Assembly: GCA_017522065.1 (NCBI GenBank)
Contig: JAFXAD010000012.1
Coordinates: 1 to 55,215 of the forward strand
Reading direction: 5' to 3'
Length of the DNA stretch: 55,215 nucleotides
DNA from: Bacteroidales bacterium
GTDB lineage: Bacteria; Bacteroidota; Bacteroidia; Bacteroidales; P3
Positions 45,053-53,073 of this stretch are shown here, piece after piece (within the stretch, counting starts at the first letter, position 1; the number at the start of each line of letters is the position of its first letter). The notes beneath the pieces are model-generated. The model worked only from the letters and a program-made list of their open reading frames with translations, had not been told where the DNA came from and did no database searches. The position numbers and the translations under genes are program-made.

Positions 45053-46153
45053 CTATTTGTTTATTATTATTTCGTATTCCACATTCCGCATCATACCCTC
45101 CTTCGCTTTCACGATGCCGCGGGTGGCGAGTTCGTGCATGTCGCGGGCGGCCGTGTCGGTGGACACTTCGGCCAGCTTGGCGTAGTTCTTCACGGTCAGC
45201 TTACCGTCGTAGCCGTCCAGGTAGATGTTCAGTATCGTGTGCTGACGGGGGGTGAGGCCGTCCGAGGTGTGGTTCTGCCAGAAGATGGACTTGCGGATGA
45301 TGAGCGACAGGCTGTCCTCGGCACTTTCAATTGCACGACCCATACAGCCGAGATACCAGTCGAGCCACTCCGTGATGTCGCCGTCTCCGCGTTGCGTCCG
45401 TTCCAGGATGCTGTTGTAGCGTTTCTTCTCGCGGTTCACCTGGGACGACATGCTGAAATAGCGCATCGGACTGTTGTCGGCTTGCGACAGGGCCATATCC
45501 GATATTGCGCGGGCGATGCGGCCGTTGCCGTCGTCGAAGGGGTGGATGCTCACAAAGTGGAGGTGTGCGACGGCTGAGCGAATGTAGTCTTTTGTGGTGT
45601 TACCGTTGAACCAGTTGAGGAACTGTTGCATCATGCCTGGCACGAAGTCCGGCTCCGGTGCATGGTAGTGGACCTTCTCTCGTCCCAGCATCCCCGACAC
45701 CACATCCATTCCCCGCTGGCGGTAGCGCCCAACGTCGATGCCCTGTATGCCGCTTCGAATGTTGGGGAAAAGTGCCGAGTGCCACCCGAAGAGGCGGTCT
45801 TCGGTAAGGGGTGTAAGGTAGTTGGTGGTGGCGTCGAGCATCATTTCAACGATGCCGTCGATATAATGCGACGGTTCGGTCTGCACCAGCTGCTCCACGC
45901 CCAGCCGTCTTGCTACCGACGAGCGCACCTGCGCCGCATCAAGGGCGATGCCCTCTATCGAGTACGAATCCACCACGTTGTCGGTCACCATCTGCGTCAT
46001 AGTCTGCAACTGCGCGTCGAGACCAATGTCGTGCAAACGGCCAAAAAGATGACCTGCCATCTTGTTGATGGCAGCCTGCCGCTCCATAATAAGGTTTTTG
46101 TCCCAAATGAAGGTCGGCCAATAGGTTGAATGGTAGATATATTTTTGCATCAT
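45053..46153 (-). CDS. fic: Fic family protein with autoinhibitory helix
   Basis: A 366-aa Fic protein. The Fic core HPFDDGNGRIAR has catalytic His204 and the phosphate-binding Gly/Asn/Arg. A class II inhibitory helix is visible at Ser63-Tyr-Ser-Ile-Glu67-Gly68 (SxxxEG), so AMP-transfer activity should be self-restrained. Residues 1-60 fit the DUF4172 domain that precedes such cores. A C-terminal winged helix (LTPRQHTILNIYLDGYDGKL, VKNYAKLAEVSTDTAARDMHELATRG) would bind DNA. The protein probably modifies a host protein post-translationally; the target is unknown. The promoter is shared with the divergent antitoxin gene. Confidence 0.92.
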   Translation of the reverse strand: MMQKYIYHSTYWPTFIWDKNLIMERQAAINKMAGHLFGRLHDIGLDAQLQTMTQMVTDNVVDSYSIEGIALDAAQVRSSVARRLGVEQLVQTEPSHYIDGIVEMMLDATTNYLTPLTEDRLFGWHSALFPNIRSGIQGIDVGRYRQRGMDVVSGMLGREKVHYHAPEPDFVPGMMQQFLNWFNGNTTKDYIRSAVAHLHFVSIHPFDDGNGRIARAISDMALSQADNSPMRYFSMSSQVNREKKRYNSILERTQRGDGDITEWLDWYLGCMGRAIESAEDSLSLIIRKSIFWQNHTSDGLTPRQHTILNIYLDGYDGKLTVKNYAKLAEVSTDTAARDMHELATRGIVKAKEGMMRNVEYEIIINK

Positions 46154-46203
46154 TCAAATTGTTGTGCGGTTAATAAGCCGCAAATTCTGCGGTTTACACG
46201 CTG

Positions 46204-46211
46204 CAAAAGTA
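46204..46211 (-). promoter_or_regulatory. -7 element for the fic operon
   Basis: TACTTTTG then CA on the minus strand; the 19-bp stretch AAAAGTTTGTACTTTTGCA is identical to that ahead of the M13 peptidase gene. Confidence 0.6.
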
Positions 46212-46264
46212 CAAACTTTTTCCGACATGGGCGAAAAAGATTTCTGCATGTGAATTATTTTGTG

Positions 46265-46272
46265 TATTTTTG
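46265..46272 (+). promoter_or_regulatory. -7 element for the antitoxin-toxin pair
   Basis: TATTTTTG then CA on the plus strand. It overlaps any reading start before 46273, which supports the ATG at 46294 as the antitoxin start. Confidence 0.55.
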
Positions 46273-46293
46273 CACCGTGAAAACAATCGGAAT

Positions 46294-46668
46294 ATGGAAT
46301 CATTGACCAACACAGACAGCACATCCACGGCACGTTCCTCACGCTTGCGCCAGGCCAGAAAAGCCGTTGATTCCCAGCCCTCCGCAGGGAAGACCCCCGA
46401 AAGCGAGTTGATGACAGTGGAAGAGTATTTTGACGAGGTATGGCAACGCTACCAAGAGACACAGGAAATACAATCAGAAATGGAAACAATAGCAAAAGTA
46501 AAGAATAAAAAATCTGTTCGCACATCGCACATAAGACATAACAGCAATCCTGCCAGCATCAAACCAACCGCTGGGAAGACCCCTGAAAGCGAGCTGATGG
46601 AGGTGGACGAGTATTTTGATATTTTGCATAAGATGGTCGATGAGTATTACGACAGTATACAAGGTTAA
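46294..46668 (+). CDS. Type II antitoxin with a duplicated motif
   Basis: A 124-aa, strongly charged protein preceding a ParE/RelE toxin. The start is the ATG at 46294, 22 bp after the -7 element. It contains two copies of the same block: AGKTPESELMTVEEYFDEVW (first half) and AGKTPESELMEVDEYFDILH (second half). In related Bacteroidetes antitoxins a single such ELMTVxEYFD block normally stands near the C-terminus, where it would meet the toxin; this interpretation is inference. The gene overlaps the toxin start by 29 bp. Confidence 0.65.
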   Translation: MESLTNTDSTSTARSSRLRQARKAVDSQPSAGKTPESELMTVEEYFDEVWQRYQETQEIQSEMETIAKVKNKKSVRTSHIRHNSNPASIKPTAGKTPESELMEVDEYFDILHKMVDEYYDSIQG

Positions 46669-46957
46669 GCTCCGGGAGTCGGCACTTCGCGATTTGGCGG
46701 AATTGAGGGATTACCTGAAGACGGTGATGTCCCGAGAGGGAGCGCACCGATATGTGTCCAATATGCGCGATGAAGTCATGTCGCTTTCTGTGTATGCCGA
46801 CCTTTACCGGCCGAGCACGATGGCCGACATTCGGCAATACCATCCCAAGGCCCGCCGCATGGTGAGCCATAACCGCCGCTGGTGTTTCATATTCCACGTA
46901 GAGGATGATATGGTCATTGTCGACCGTATCCGCCCGTCCAAGATGATAGCTCGATGA
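46640..46957 (+). CDS. ParE/RelE-superfamily toxin
   Basis: A 105-aa type II toxin of the ParE/RelE fold. I take the ATG at 46640 as the start, which gives MSITTVYKVKLRESALRDLAELRDYL, the family opening, instead of the ATG at 46616 inside the antitoxin. Features: long N-terminal helix ending LAELRDYLKTVMSREGAHRY, then strands ADIRQYHPKARRMVSHNRRWCFIFHVEDDMVIVDRIRPSKM. The C-terminal xxRRWCxFxVxxxxVxVxRIR pattern is the usual beta-sheet core. Whether it targets gyrase (ParE) or mRNA (RelE) cannot be told. It is coupled to the antitoxin by overlap. Confidence 0.8.
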   Translation: MSITTVYKVKLRESALRDLAELRDYLKTVMSREGAHRYVSNMRDEVMSLSVYADLYRPSTMADIRQYHPKARRMVSHNRRWCFIFHVEDDMVIVDRIRPSKMIAR

Positions 46958-47179
46958 AAACAAATATCCATAACTCGCTGATTCTTATCCCTACCCCACG
47001 AATTGCACAAGAAATCGGAGAGGATGAAGGAACTGCCGGTGGCCGTTCCGATAGCGCAGCGGAGAACAAAAATTTCCTCTTTGTTTTTAATTCATTTGCC
47101 TGCACCTGTCGCAATACTGCGGCGGGGTGTGATGGTTTTGTTATTTAATCAATCATTTATTTCTTAATTATAAAACAAC
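46958..47179. other. 222-bp intergenic region
   Basis: Between the toxin and the unknown 424-aa protein. No promoter match is clear. Short frames here show no family signature. Confidence 0.5.
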
Positions 47180-48454
47180 ATGCAACCATTATTCGAACCC
47201 CAAAGATATATCCGAGATTATTTCGACCTCGGAGATGAATTTAACTTCACAAGCAACGAAAACAAACTGCTGGAAATTGCAAATTGTGTCTATCATGGAT
47301 TTAACCTGTATGAATCCTTGAAAGAACATTGTGAAGAACACCCGGAAAGGAAGTCGCGTTTTTGCCTGACATTGACAGAATACATTGAATTAATTCGAGG
47401 TGAGAAAAATGGAGTCATTACTGCACTTTATTCTCACGACCAGTTCACCTTTAAACAATTGGTCGACCTATTAGAGGAGGAAATAATGCGCCTCTTTAGA
47501 TTCCCTCGTATAGGAGATCCCTACTTTGTTCCTGTAAAAGATTACTATGATGGAGTAATCAAACACTTTAAAGGAAAAGATATAAGTGACTTAAAAAAAG
47601 CATTGGGTAATCCAACTCCCTTTGAAAAAATACCAATCACAGAGAAGGAATTAAGAAAAATCAATCCGTGGAATGGCTCTATTCAGTTTGTCAAACCAAT
47701 AGAAAGCCCCTCGACCTTATATGATAAAGAAGCGAAATGTGTCTTAAAATGTGATGAACCATACATTAAGGAATTCAACAATTTATACAAAGGGGAACCA
47801 TATGAATATCGAATTCAAAAGTGGCCAAAACCGTTTATTGGGAACCCATTAACCTCAAAAGTGGTCTTATTGAGCCTTAATCCAGGCTTTAACGACAGAA
47901 CCAACCATATGTTGGCGAACGCAATGGACATACACTATCGCGAAGCTATCAACAAGCAGCTGATTGACCAAATGAGTTTTAATACTTCGTCATTCTTCTG
48001 CTCAAACATCAAAGGCGGAGGTTTGGAATTGAGCTATCTGGAAGCACAAGCGTTTGTCGATAATTGGTATTGGTATGATATCATTGAAGACTTAAGAGAC
48101 CATGCGGACCTGCCCAAAACCAACTTGTACCACGACCCGTTATATGAGAAACTTTCTGTCATCCAGTATGTCGGATATGCCTCTACGGAATATAAGAGTG
48201 CTCCAAACGGCAGAATCTTCCCATCTCAGCACTTTACCAAACTTTTAATTCAACATTTGGCATTCAATAGCGACAAGGTTTTTGTCGTTGCCCGTTCGGA
48301 AAACAAGTGGCATAAGTTTATTGGAGACGAAATATGGAATAAGTTGGAGCAAGAGAACCGTCTTATACTTGGAAGAAAGATCAGAATGCAGAGCCTGACT
48401 GAAGTTGGATTAGGAAAGGATGGATTTGACAGATTGGTTGACATCATAAAATAA
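47180..48454 (+). CDS. Unrecognised protein, uracil-DNA-glycosylase-like C-terminal part
   Basis: A 424-aa protein, more A/T-rich than its neighbours. No signal peptide. I do not recognise a family. The N-terminal ~170 residues are mostly helical with a short coiled stretch (FKQLVDLLEEEIMRLFRF) and a YDGVIKHFKGK turn. Residues ~195-424 look like the UDG superfamily order: WPKPFIGNPLTSKVVLLSLNPGFND (beta-strand then LNPG, like UDG motif A), later a helical middle, and KVFVVARSENKWHKFIGDEIW (a strand followed by a W and H near where UDG has its C-terminal motif). This is a pattern guess, not a domain hit. The gene is followed by a 41-bp repeat array, and lies in a toxin-rich stretch. Confidence 0.6.
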   Translation: MQPLFEPQRYIRDYFDLGDEFNFTSNENKLLEIANCVYHGFNLYESLKEHCEEHPERKSRFCLTLTEYIELIRGEKNGVITALYSHDQFTFKQLVDLLEEEIMRLFRFPRIGDPYFVPVKDYYDGVIKHFKGKDISDLKKALGNPTPFEKIPITEKELRKINPWNGSIQFVKPIESPSTLYDKEAKCVLKCDEPYIKEFNNLYKGEPYEYRIQKWPKPFIGNPLTSKVVLLSLNPGFNDRTNHMLANAMDIHYREAINKQLIDQMSFNTSSFFCSNIKGGGLELSYLEAQAFVDNWYWYDIIEDLRDHADLPKTNLYHDPLYEKLSVIQYVGYASTEYKSAPNGRIFPSQHFTKLLIQHLAFNSDKVFVVARSENKWHKFIGDEIWNKLEQENRLILGRKIRMQSLTEVGLGKDGFDRLVDIIK

Positions 48455-48765
48455 GTGCAAACAAACATTTAAAAGGATACAACGTGTGTTTAGAACAGCC
48501 CATTCTGTTTTAGAACTGGCCGAAAAGAGTCTCGCGAGTCCCAATTGATTTTGAAAACGGGTGAAAAGAGTGTCGCAAGGGTGTTTTGAAATCAAAAGGC
48601 GGTGAAAAGAGTGTCGCGAAGGCCAAATGATTTTGAAAACGGCTGAAAAGAGTGTTTTCGAGGCCTTTCAAATTTGAAACACGGTGAAAAGAGATTTTTC
48701 TAACAAAAAAAAATGGCACCTTGGCCCGGTGGCCCTCTATCAAGAGTTCCTGGCAAACTGACCGA
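48455..48765. other. Intergenic region holding the 41-bp array
   Basis: A 311-bp gap between convergent genes. Bases 48522-48726 are a tandem array; bases 48455-48521 hold a degenerate half unit, and 48727-48765 are A/C-rich and unremarkable. Short minus-strand frames across it repeat only because the unit repeats and are not supported as genes. Confidence 0.6.
48522..48726. repeat. 41-bp tandem direct repeat array
   Basis: The string GAAAAGAGT (last unit GAAAAGAGA) starts at 48522, 48563, 48604, 48645 and 48686, exactly 41 bp apart. The conserved core around it is TTTGAAAACGG-T-GAAAAGAGTGTCGC-AAGG; about 10 bases between cores vary. A degenerate half unit lies to the left. 41 is not a multiple of 3, so it is not a protein repeat. 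No spacer-repeat alternation of CRISPR type. Confidence 0.8.
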
Positions 48766-49185
48766 TTATTTGTTTAAACCATTACCCTCTATAATCATTA
48801 GCATTTCTGCTGGGGTAACGACCTTGCTGACTGGCGGGAAATGACGGATGTTGCCTGTGACAAGATATGCATCGTCGATGGACAAGGCAACCTCGTAGAA
48901 GACTTTATCGTCAGCATCTGGAAAATTCCATTCTGAATTGGTACGGTCGACAGCGATACCACTGCGTATGATGGCAAGAACCGCCTCTATCCTTGCAGTA
49001 GCGAAGTTAAATTTCTCACGGTGCAGCACTTCGCTATACTCTTTCAATATCTCCTCATTGTAAACGGGAACGATGGTGCGGTCAAGAATATAGTCAAGCA
49101 CAGCAACGGTCGGGGAAGCGGTGTTGCGGGTGAGTAAGGCTGACACAAGTACGTTTGTGTCGAAAACAGCGTAGAATTGTTTCAT
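48766..49185 (-). CDS. PIN-domain toxin
   Basis: A 139-aa PIN nuclease of the type II toxin group (VapC-like). Metal-binding acidic residues: Asp9 in VFDTNVLVSALL, Glu45 in NEEILKEY, Asp90 and Asp92/Asp93 in FPDADDKVFYEVAL. The final DDAYLVTGNIRHFPP block with the TGNxRHFP motif is typical of the PIN_3/COG1569-like group. The antitoxin gene precedes it by 8 bp. It is expected to cut RNA when free. Confidence 0.87.
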   Translation of the reverse strand: MKQFYAVFDTNVLVSALLTRNTASPTVAVLDYILDRTIVPVYNEEILKEYSEVLHREKFNFATARIEAVLAIIRSGIAVDRTNSEWNFPDADDKVFYEVALSIDDAYLVTGNIRHFPPVSKVVTPAEMLMIIEGNGLNK

Positions 49186-49193
49186 TTCTGGAC

Positions 49194-49454
49194 TTATTTA
49201 CGCTCGAGGCGCACCTGGCGAATTTCTTCGTTGATTTCGTCGAGTGTCATTTCCGAGTTGCCGTTTTCCTCGCTCTGCCGGCGCATTTCTTCAATGGCCT
49301 TGCGTGCTTCGGCAATGATACTGTTTTCATCTTCTTTAGTACTCTCTATGAGACGATCGGCAAGCCAACGACGGTCGGACGACGAAAGAGGCAGTCCTTG
49401 AATGTAATTCCACAGATTGCTCATTGCATTGCTGTCATATGTCGCGCTATTCAT
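49194..49454 (-). CDS. Antitoxin partner of the PIN toxin
   Basis: An 86-aa acidic, helical protein directly ahead of the PIN toxin, so by position its antitoxin. The middle WLADRLIESTKEDENSIIAEARKAIEEMRRQ and the end EEIRQVRLERK form coiled-helical segments. The part WNYIQGLPLSSSDRRWLADRLIES resembles the addiction-module "addiction module component" pattern of helix-turn-strand antitoxins. A second possible start is the ATG at 49424 (MSNLWNYIQG), which would make it 76 aa. Confidence 0.7.
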   Translation of the reverse strand: MNSATYDSNAMSNLWNYIQGLPLSSSDRRWLADRLIESTKEDENSIIAEARKAIEEMRRQSEENGNSEMTLDEINEEIRQVRLERK

Positions 49455-49613
49455 ATTGTTGATATTTTTATTTTATAACGACAGATTTGTTTTTTTATTG
49501 TATGAGAGAACAAAAAAGCCGAGACGTAGACTCCACAAAGAGGAAATAAAGAAAGAGAGCGAGGGTCAGACATCAAACGTGCCAGAGTGTTGCGAAGATA
49601 AGGCGTGACGGTC

Positions 49614-49889
49614 TCATAGTGAAGCATAGGCCATCATCTTTTGAAGGTTTATCTTTGCATTTCTATTGTAGTCGTTGGGGGTGAAAGAGTGTTCAAATTC
49701 ACGAACGATTGGCCAGCCGTACATCTTGACAACAAGCTGTTGTTCTTCCTCTGTTCCGTATCCAAACACGCGCTCTATAACGAAGCTGGCGTGATGTTTC
49801 CAGTCGATGTGTGAGAAGTCGGTATCCCAAAAGGTAACCTTTGAGAAATCGCTCGGTTTGGGGTAATATGTCAGTTCTTGAACATTCAT
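49614..49889 (-). CDS. DUF6922-domain protein
   Basis: A 91-aa protein. The ATG at 49889 is chosen over an upstream one because the -7/-33 promoter at 49900-49930 lies between them. The core FWDTDFSHIDWKHHASFVIERVFGYGTEEEQQLVVKMYG matches the DUF6922 pattern (FWDxDxxxIDWxxxxxxVIERV), found in Bacteroidetes small proteins near toxin-antitoxin genes. The function is unknown; it may be a regulator or antitoxin. It is divergent from the MNT/HEPN pair, and its mRNA would be almost leaderless (TSS near 49893). Confidence 0.7.
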   Translation of the reverse strand: MNVQELTYYPKPSDFSKVTFWDTDFSHIDWKHHASFVIERVFGYGTEEEQQLVVKMYGWPIVREFEHSFTPNDYNRNAKINLQKMMAYASL

Positions 49890-49899
49890 TTTCAAAATG

Positions 49900-49930
49900 C
49901 AAAGATACAGCTTTTTCCTCATTCCGCAAA
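49900..49930 (-). promoter_or_regulatory. Promoter of the DUF6922 gene
   Basis: On the minus strand: TTTG at 49927-49930 and TATCTTTG at 49900-49907, with 19 bp between them, the consensus layout. Confidence 0.7.
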
Positions 49931-49936
49931 ATTTAT

Positions 49937-49967
49937 TTTGCTGTATCGAAAAAAATATGTATTTTTG
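49937..49967 (+). promoter_or_regulatory. Promoter of the MNT/HEPN pair
   Basis: TTTG at 49937-49940 and TATTTTTG at 49960-49967, with 19 bp between them. It is back to back with the DUF6922 promoter, only 6 bp apart, so the two could be regulated together. Confidence 0.7.
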
Positions 49968-49989
49968 CAAATCGAAAGACAATGATATT

Positions 49990-50298
49990 ATGAGACGTCC
50001 GACCATCACTGAAGCCATCAAAAAAGGTCTCGCAGAACTGCCGCTCGATATTGAGGTGTGGCTCTATGGCAGCGAGGCCCGAGGGGATGCGCGTCCTGAC
50101 TCGGACATAGACCTGCTGGTGATTTTCAACAAGCCGGTGATTGAGGATAACGACAGAGGAATGATTTACGACATCACGATGCCCATTGAGTGGAACAGCG
50201 GTGTTGCCATCAACCCTATCATGTTCCCCAAAGCGCAGTGGGAGTCGCGTATGACCCCCTTCCGAGACAATGTACAAACCGATGGAATAAGACTCTAA
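49990..50298 (+). CDS. mntA: Minimal nucleotidyltransferase (MNT) protein
   Basis: A 102-aa nucleotidyltransferase of the MNT type. The signature GSEARGDARPDSDIDLLV includes the GSxxxG core (Gly27-Ser28, Gly32) and the two metal Asp (Asp39, Asp41). The ATG at 49990 lies 22 bp past the -7 element; earlier in-frame starts run through the promoter. It is paired with a HEPN gene 2 bp downstream. In MNT/HEPN systems the MNT protein is the antitoxin, which adds AMP to the HEPN toxin (family knowledge). Confidence 0.85.
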   Translation: MRRPTITEAIKKGLAELPLDIEVWLYGSEARGDARPDSDIDLLVIFNKPVIEDNDRGMIYDITMPIEWNSGVAINPIMFPKAQWESRMTPFRDNVQTDGIRL

Positions 50299-50300
50299 GC

Positions 50301-50720
50301 ATGCTTACAGACCAGGAAAGAATCGACATCGTACGCTACAGGATGGAGTGCGCCGAAAATACTTTAGGCGAAATTGAGAATCTTTTTGCCCTCAAATACT
50401 ACAACAATGCCGCCAACCGTATGTATTACGCTTGTTATTATGCTGTGAGTGCGTTGCTGGTCGCCAACGGTATAGTCACCAAGTCGCATGACGGTGTGAA
50501 GCAGATGTTCGGACTGCATTTCATTCGCACCGGTATTTTCCCACCATCCTACGGTAGGGATTACAGCTTTTTGTTCGAGTCTCGACAGACAGGTGACTAC
50601 GAAGACATGTTCAACCACGATGAGGCCTCAACAGCCAATCTGTACCCCAAAGCAAAAGAAATAGTCGCTGGTGTCAAGGAAAAGGTTGAACTATGGCTGG
50701 CTAAAAATGCGGGGGAATAA
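50301..50720 (+). CDS. hepT: HEPN-domain protein, partner of MNT
   Basis: A 139-aa helical HEPN protein. The core LKYYNNAANRMYYACYYAVSALLVANG with NRMYYAxYYAxxALL is the hallmark of the KNTase-associated group. The second block TKSHDGVKQMFGLHFIRTG is also typical. The Rx4-6H RNase motif of toxic HEPN families is not evident. It could be a toxin with a changed active site or a scaffold. The ATG is 2 bp after the MNT stop. A terminator follows on the other side of a 44-bp gap. Confidence 0.82.
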   Translation: MLTDQERIDIVRYRMECAENTLGEIENLFALKYYNNAANRMYYACYYAVSALLVANGIVTKSHDGVKQMFGLHFIRTGIFPPSYGRDYSFLFESRQTGDYEDMFNHDEASTANLYPKAKEIVAGVKEKVELWLAKNAGE

Positions 50721-50764
50721 TTTACGATATCATTTTCGTAAGGTCACGAAATTGGTCATCAAAG

Positions 50765-50801
50765 AAAAAGCCTCGGCTGACATTGTCAACCGAGGCTTTT
50801 C
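50765..50801. terminator. Bidirectional terminator between HEPN and groEL
   Basis: Stem AAAAAGCCTCGG/CCGAGGCTTTT with a 13-nt loop; A and T runs allow it to work on both strands. Confidence 0.88.
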
Positions 50802-50821
50802 TATTATATTGCACTAAATGT

Positions 50822-52507
<1,686 letters not shown>

Positions 52508-52777
52508 TTAGATAATAGCGTAAATATCGCTTTCTTTCATAATCATATATTTGGTGCCGTCGAACTCAATCTCGGTGCCGCTGTATTTGCCATAAAGCAC
52601 ATTGTCACCTACTTTGACGGTCATCTCATGGTCTTTGGTACCTTTGCCAACAGCGACGACTTTGCCACGCTGCGGTTTCTCTTTTGCTGTGTCGGGAATG
52701 ATGATGCCAGAGGCGGTCTTCTGTTCTGCCTCGGCCGGTTCGATAAGAACTCTGTCTGCTAACGGTTTAATTTTCAT
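52508..52777 (-). CDS. groES: Co-chaperonin GroES
   Basis: An 89-aa co-chaperonin. It opens [20 protein letters not shown] and contains the mobile loop [20 protein letters not shown] and the roof-forming [20 protein letters not shown]. It is the first gene of the groES-groEL operon on the minus strand. Confidence 0.98.
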   Translation of the reverse strand: MKIKPLADRVLIEPAEAEQKTASGIIIPDTAKEKPQRGKVVAVGKGTKDHEMTVKVGDNVLYGKYSGTEIEFDGTKYMIMKESDIYAII

Positions 52778-52857
52778 GATTAATATGTTTTAATTTTGTT
52801 TATTTTTCTTTTATGCCATTATTAGAAACGACATTAAAACCTAATCATAAACTGTGC

Positions 52858-52866
52858 CAAAATGTA
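52858..52866 (-). promoter_or_regulatory. Likely -7 element for groES
   Basis: TACATTTTG on the minus strand, TAnnTTTG with one extra base, about 80 bp ahead of the ATG. Confidence 0.4.
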
Positions 52867-52875
52867 CAAAATGCT

Positions 52876-52907
52876 TGTCAGAGTGACACCGTCTGACAAA
52901 GTGTCAG
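52876..52907. promoter_or_regulatory. TGTCA/TGACA operator-like array ahead of groES
   Basis: Four half sites: TGTCA (52876), TGACA (52884), TGACA (52894), TGTCA (52902). The first two form TGTCA-gag-TGACA and the last two CTGACA-aag-TGTCAG, both perfect inverted repeats. The array sits right upstream of the likely groES -7 element, where an activator or repressor would act. Similar palindromes precede clpC and one lipoprotein gene. No CIRCE sequence (TTAGCACTC-N9-GAGTGCTAA) is present. Confidence 0.6.
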
Positions 52908-53006
52908 CCGCGTATCTGCCACAAAGGACAACACTATCGGTCTTTGTGTATAAATAAATAAGACATGAGTCTCAATATATTTTTTTCGCCATACAACCTT
53001 TTTTAG

Positions 53007-53014
53007 TATCTTTG
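53007..53014 (+). promoter_or_regulatory. -7 element for the 7TM-HD gene
   Basis: TATCTTTG then CA, a perfect TAnnTTTG, 59 bp ahead of the ATG at 53074. Confidence 0.6.
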
Positions 53015-53073
53015 CAAGATTAAACACACCTTCAGTGTGTGGATATTTAATTATATAATAGATAAGTAGCAAA

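Noticed and set aside
46954-47148. 64-aa frame overlapping the toxin stop by ATGA
   Set aside because: The overlap looks like coupling, but the sequence shows no family, hydrophobic pattern or codon bias of a gene.
48522-48726. CRISPR array
   Set aside because: The variable part is only about 10 bp, the repeats are too diverged and no cas genes are near.
48410-48743. Short minus-strand frames over the 41-bp array
   Set aside because: The periodic peptide arises from the DNA repeat; 41 bp is not a codon multiple and the frames have no domains.
49417-49608. 63-aa plus-strand frame with a hydrophobic start
   Set aside because: It overlaps the PIN antitoxin start on the other strand; the hydrophobic run reflects T-rich intergenic DNA.
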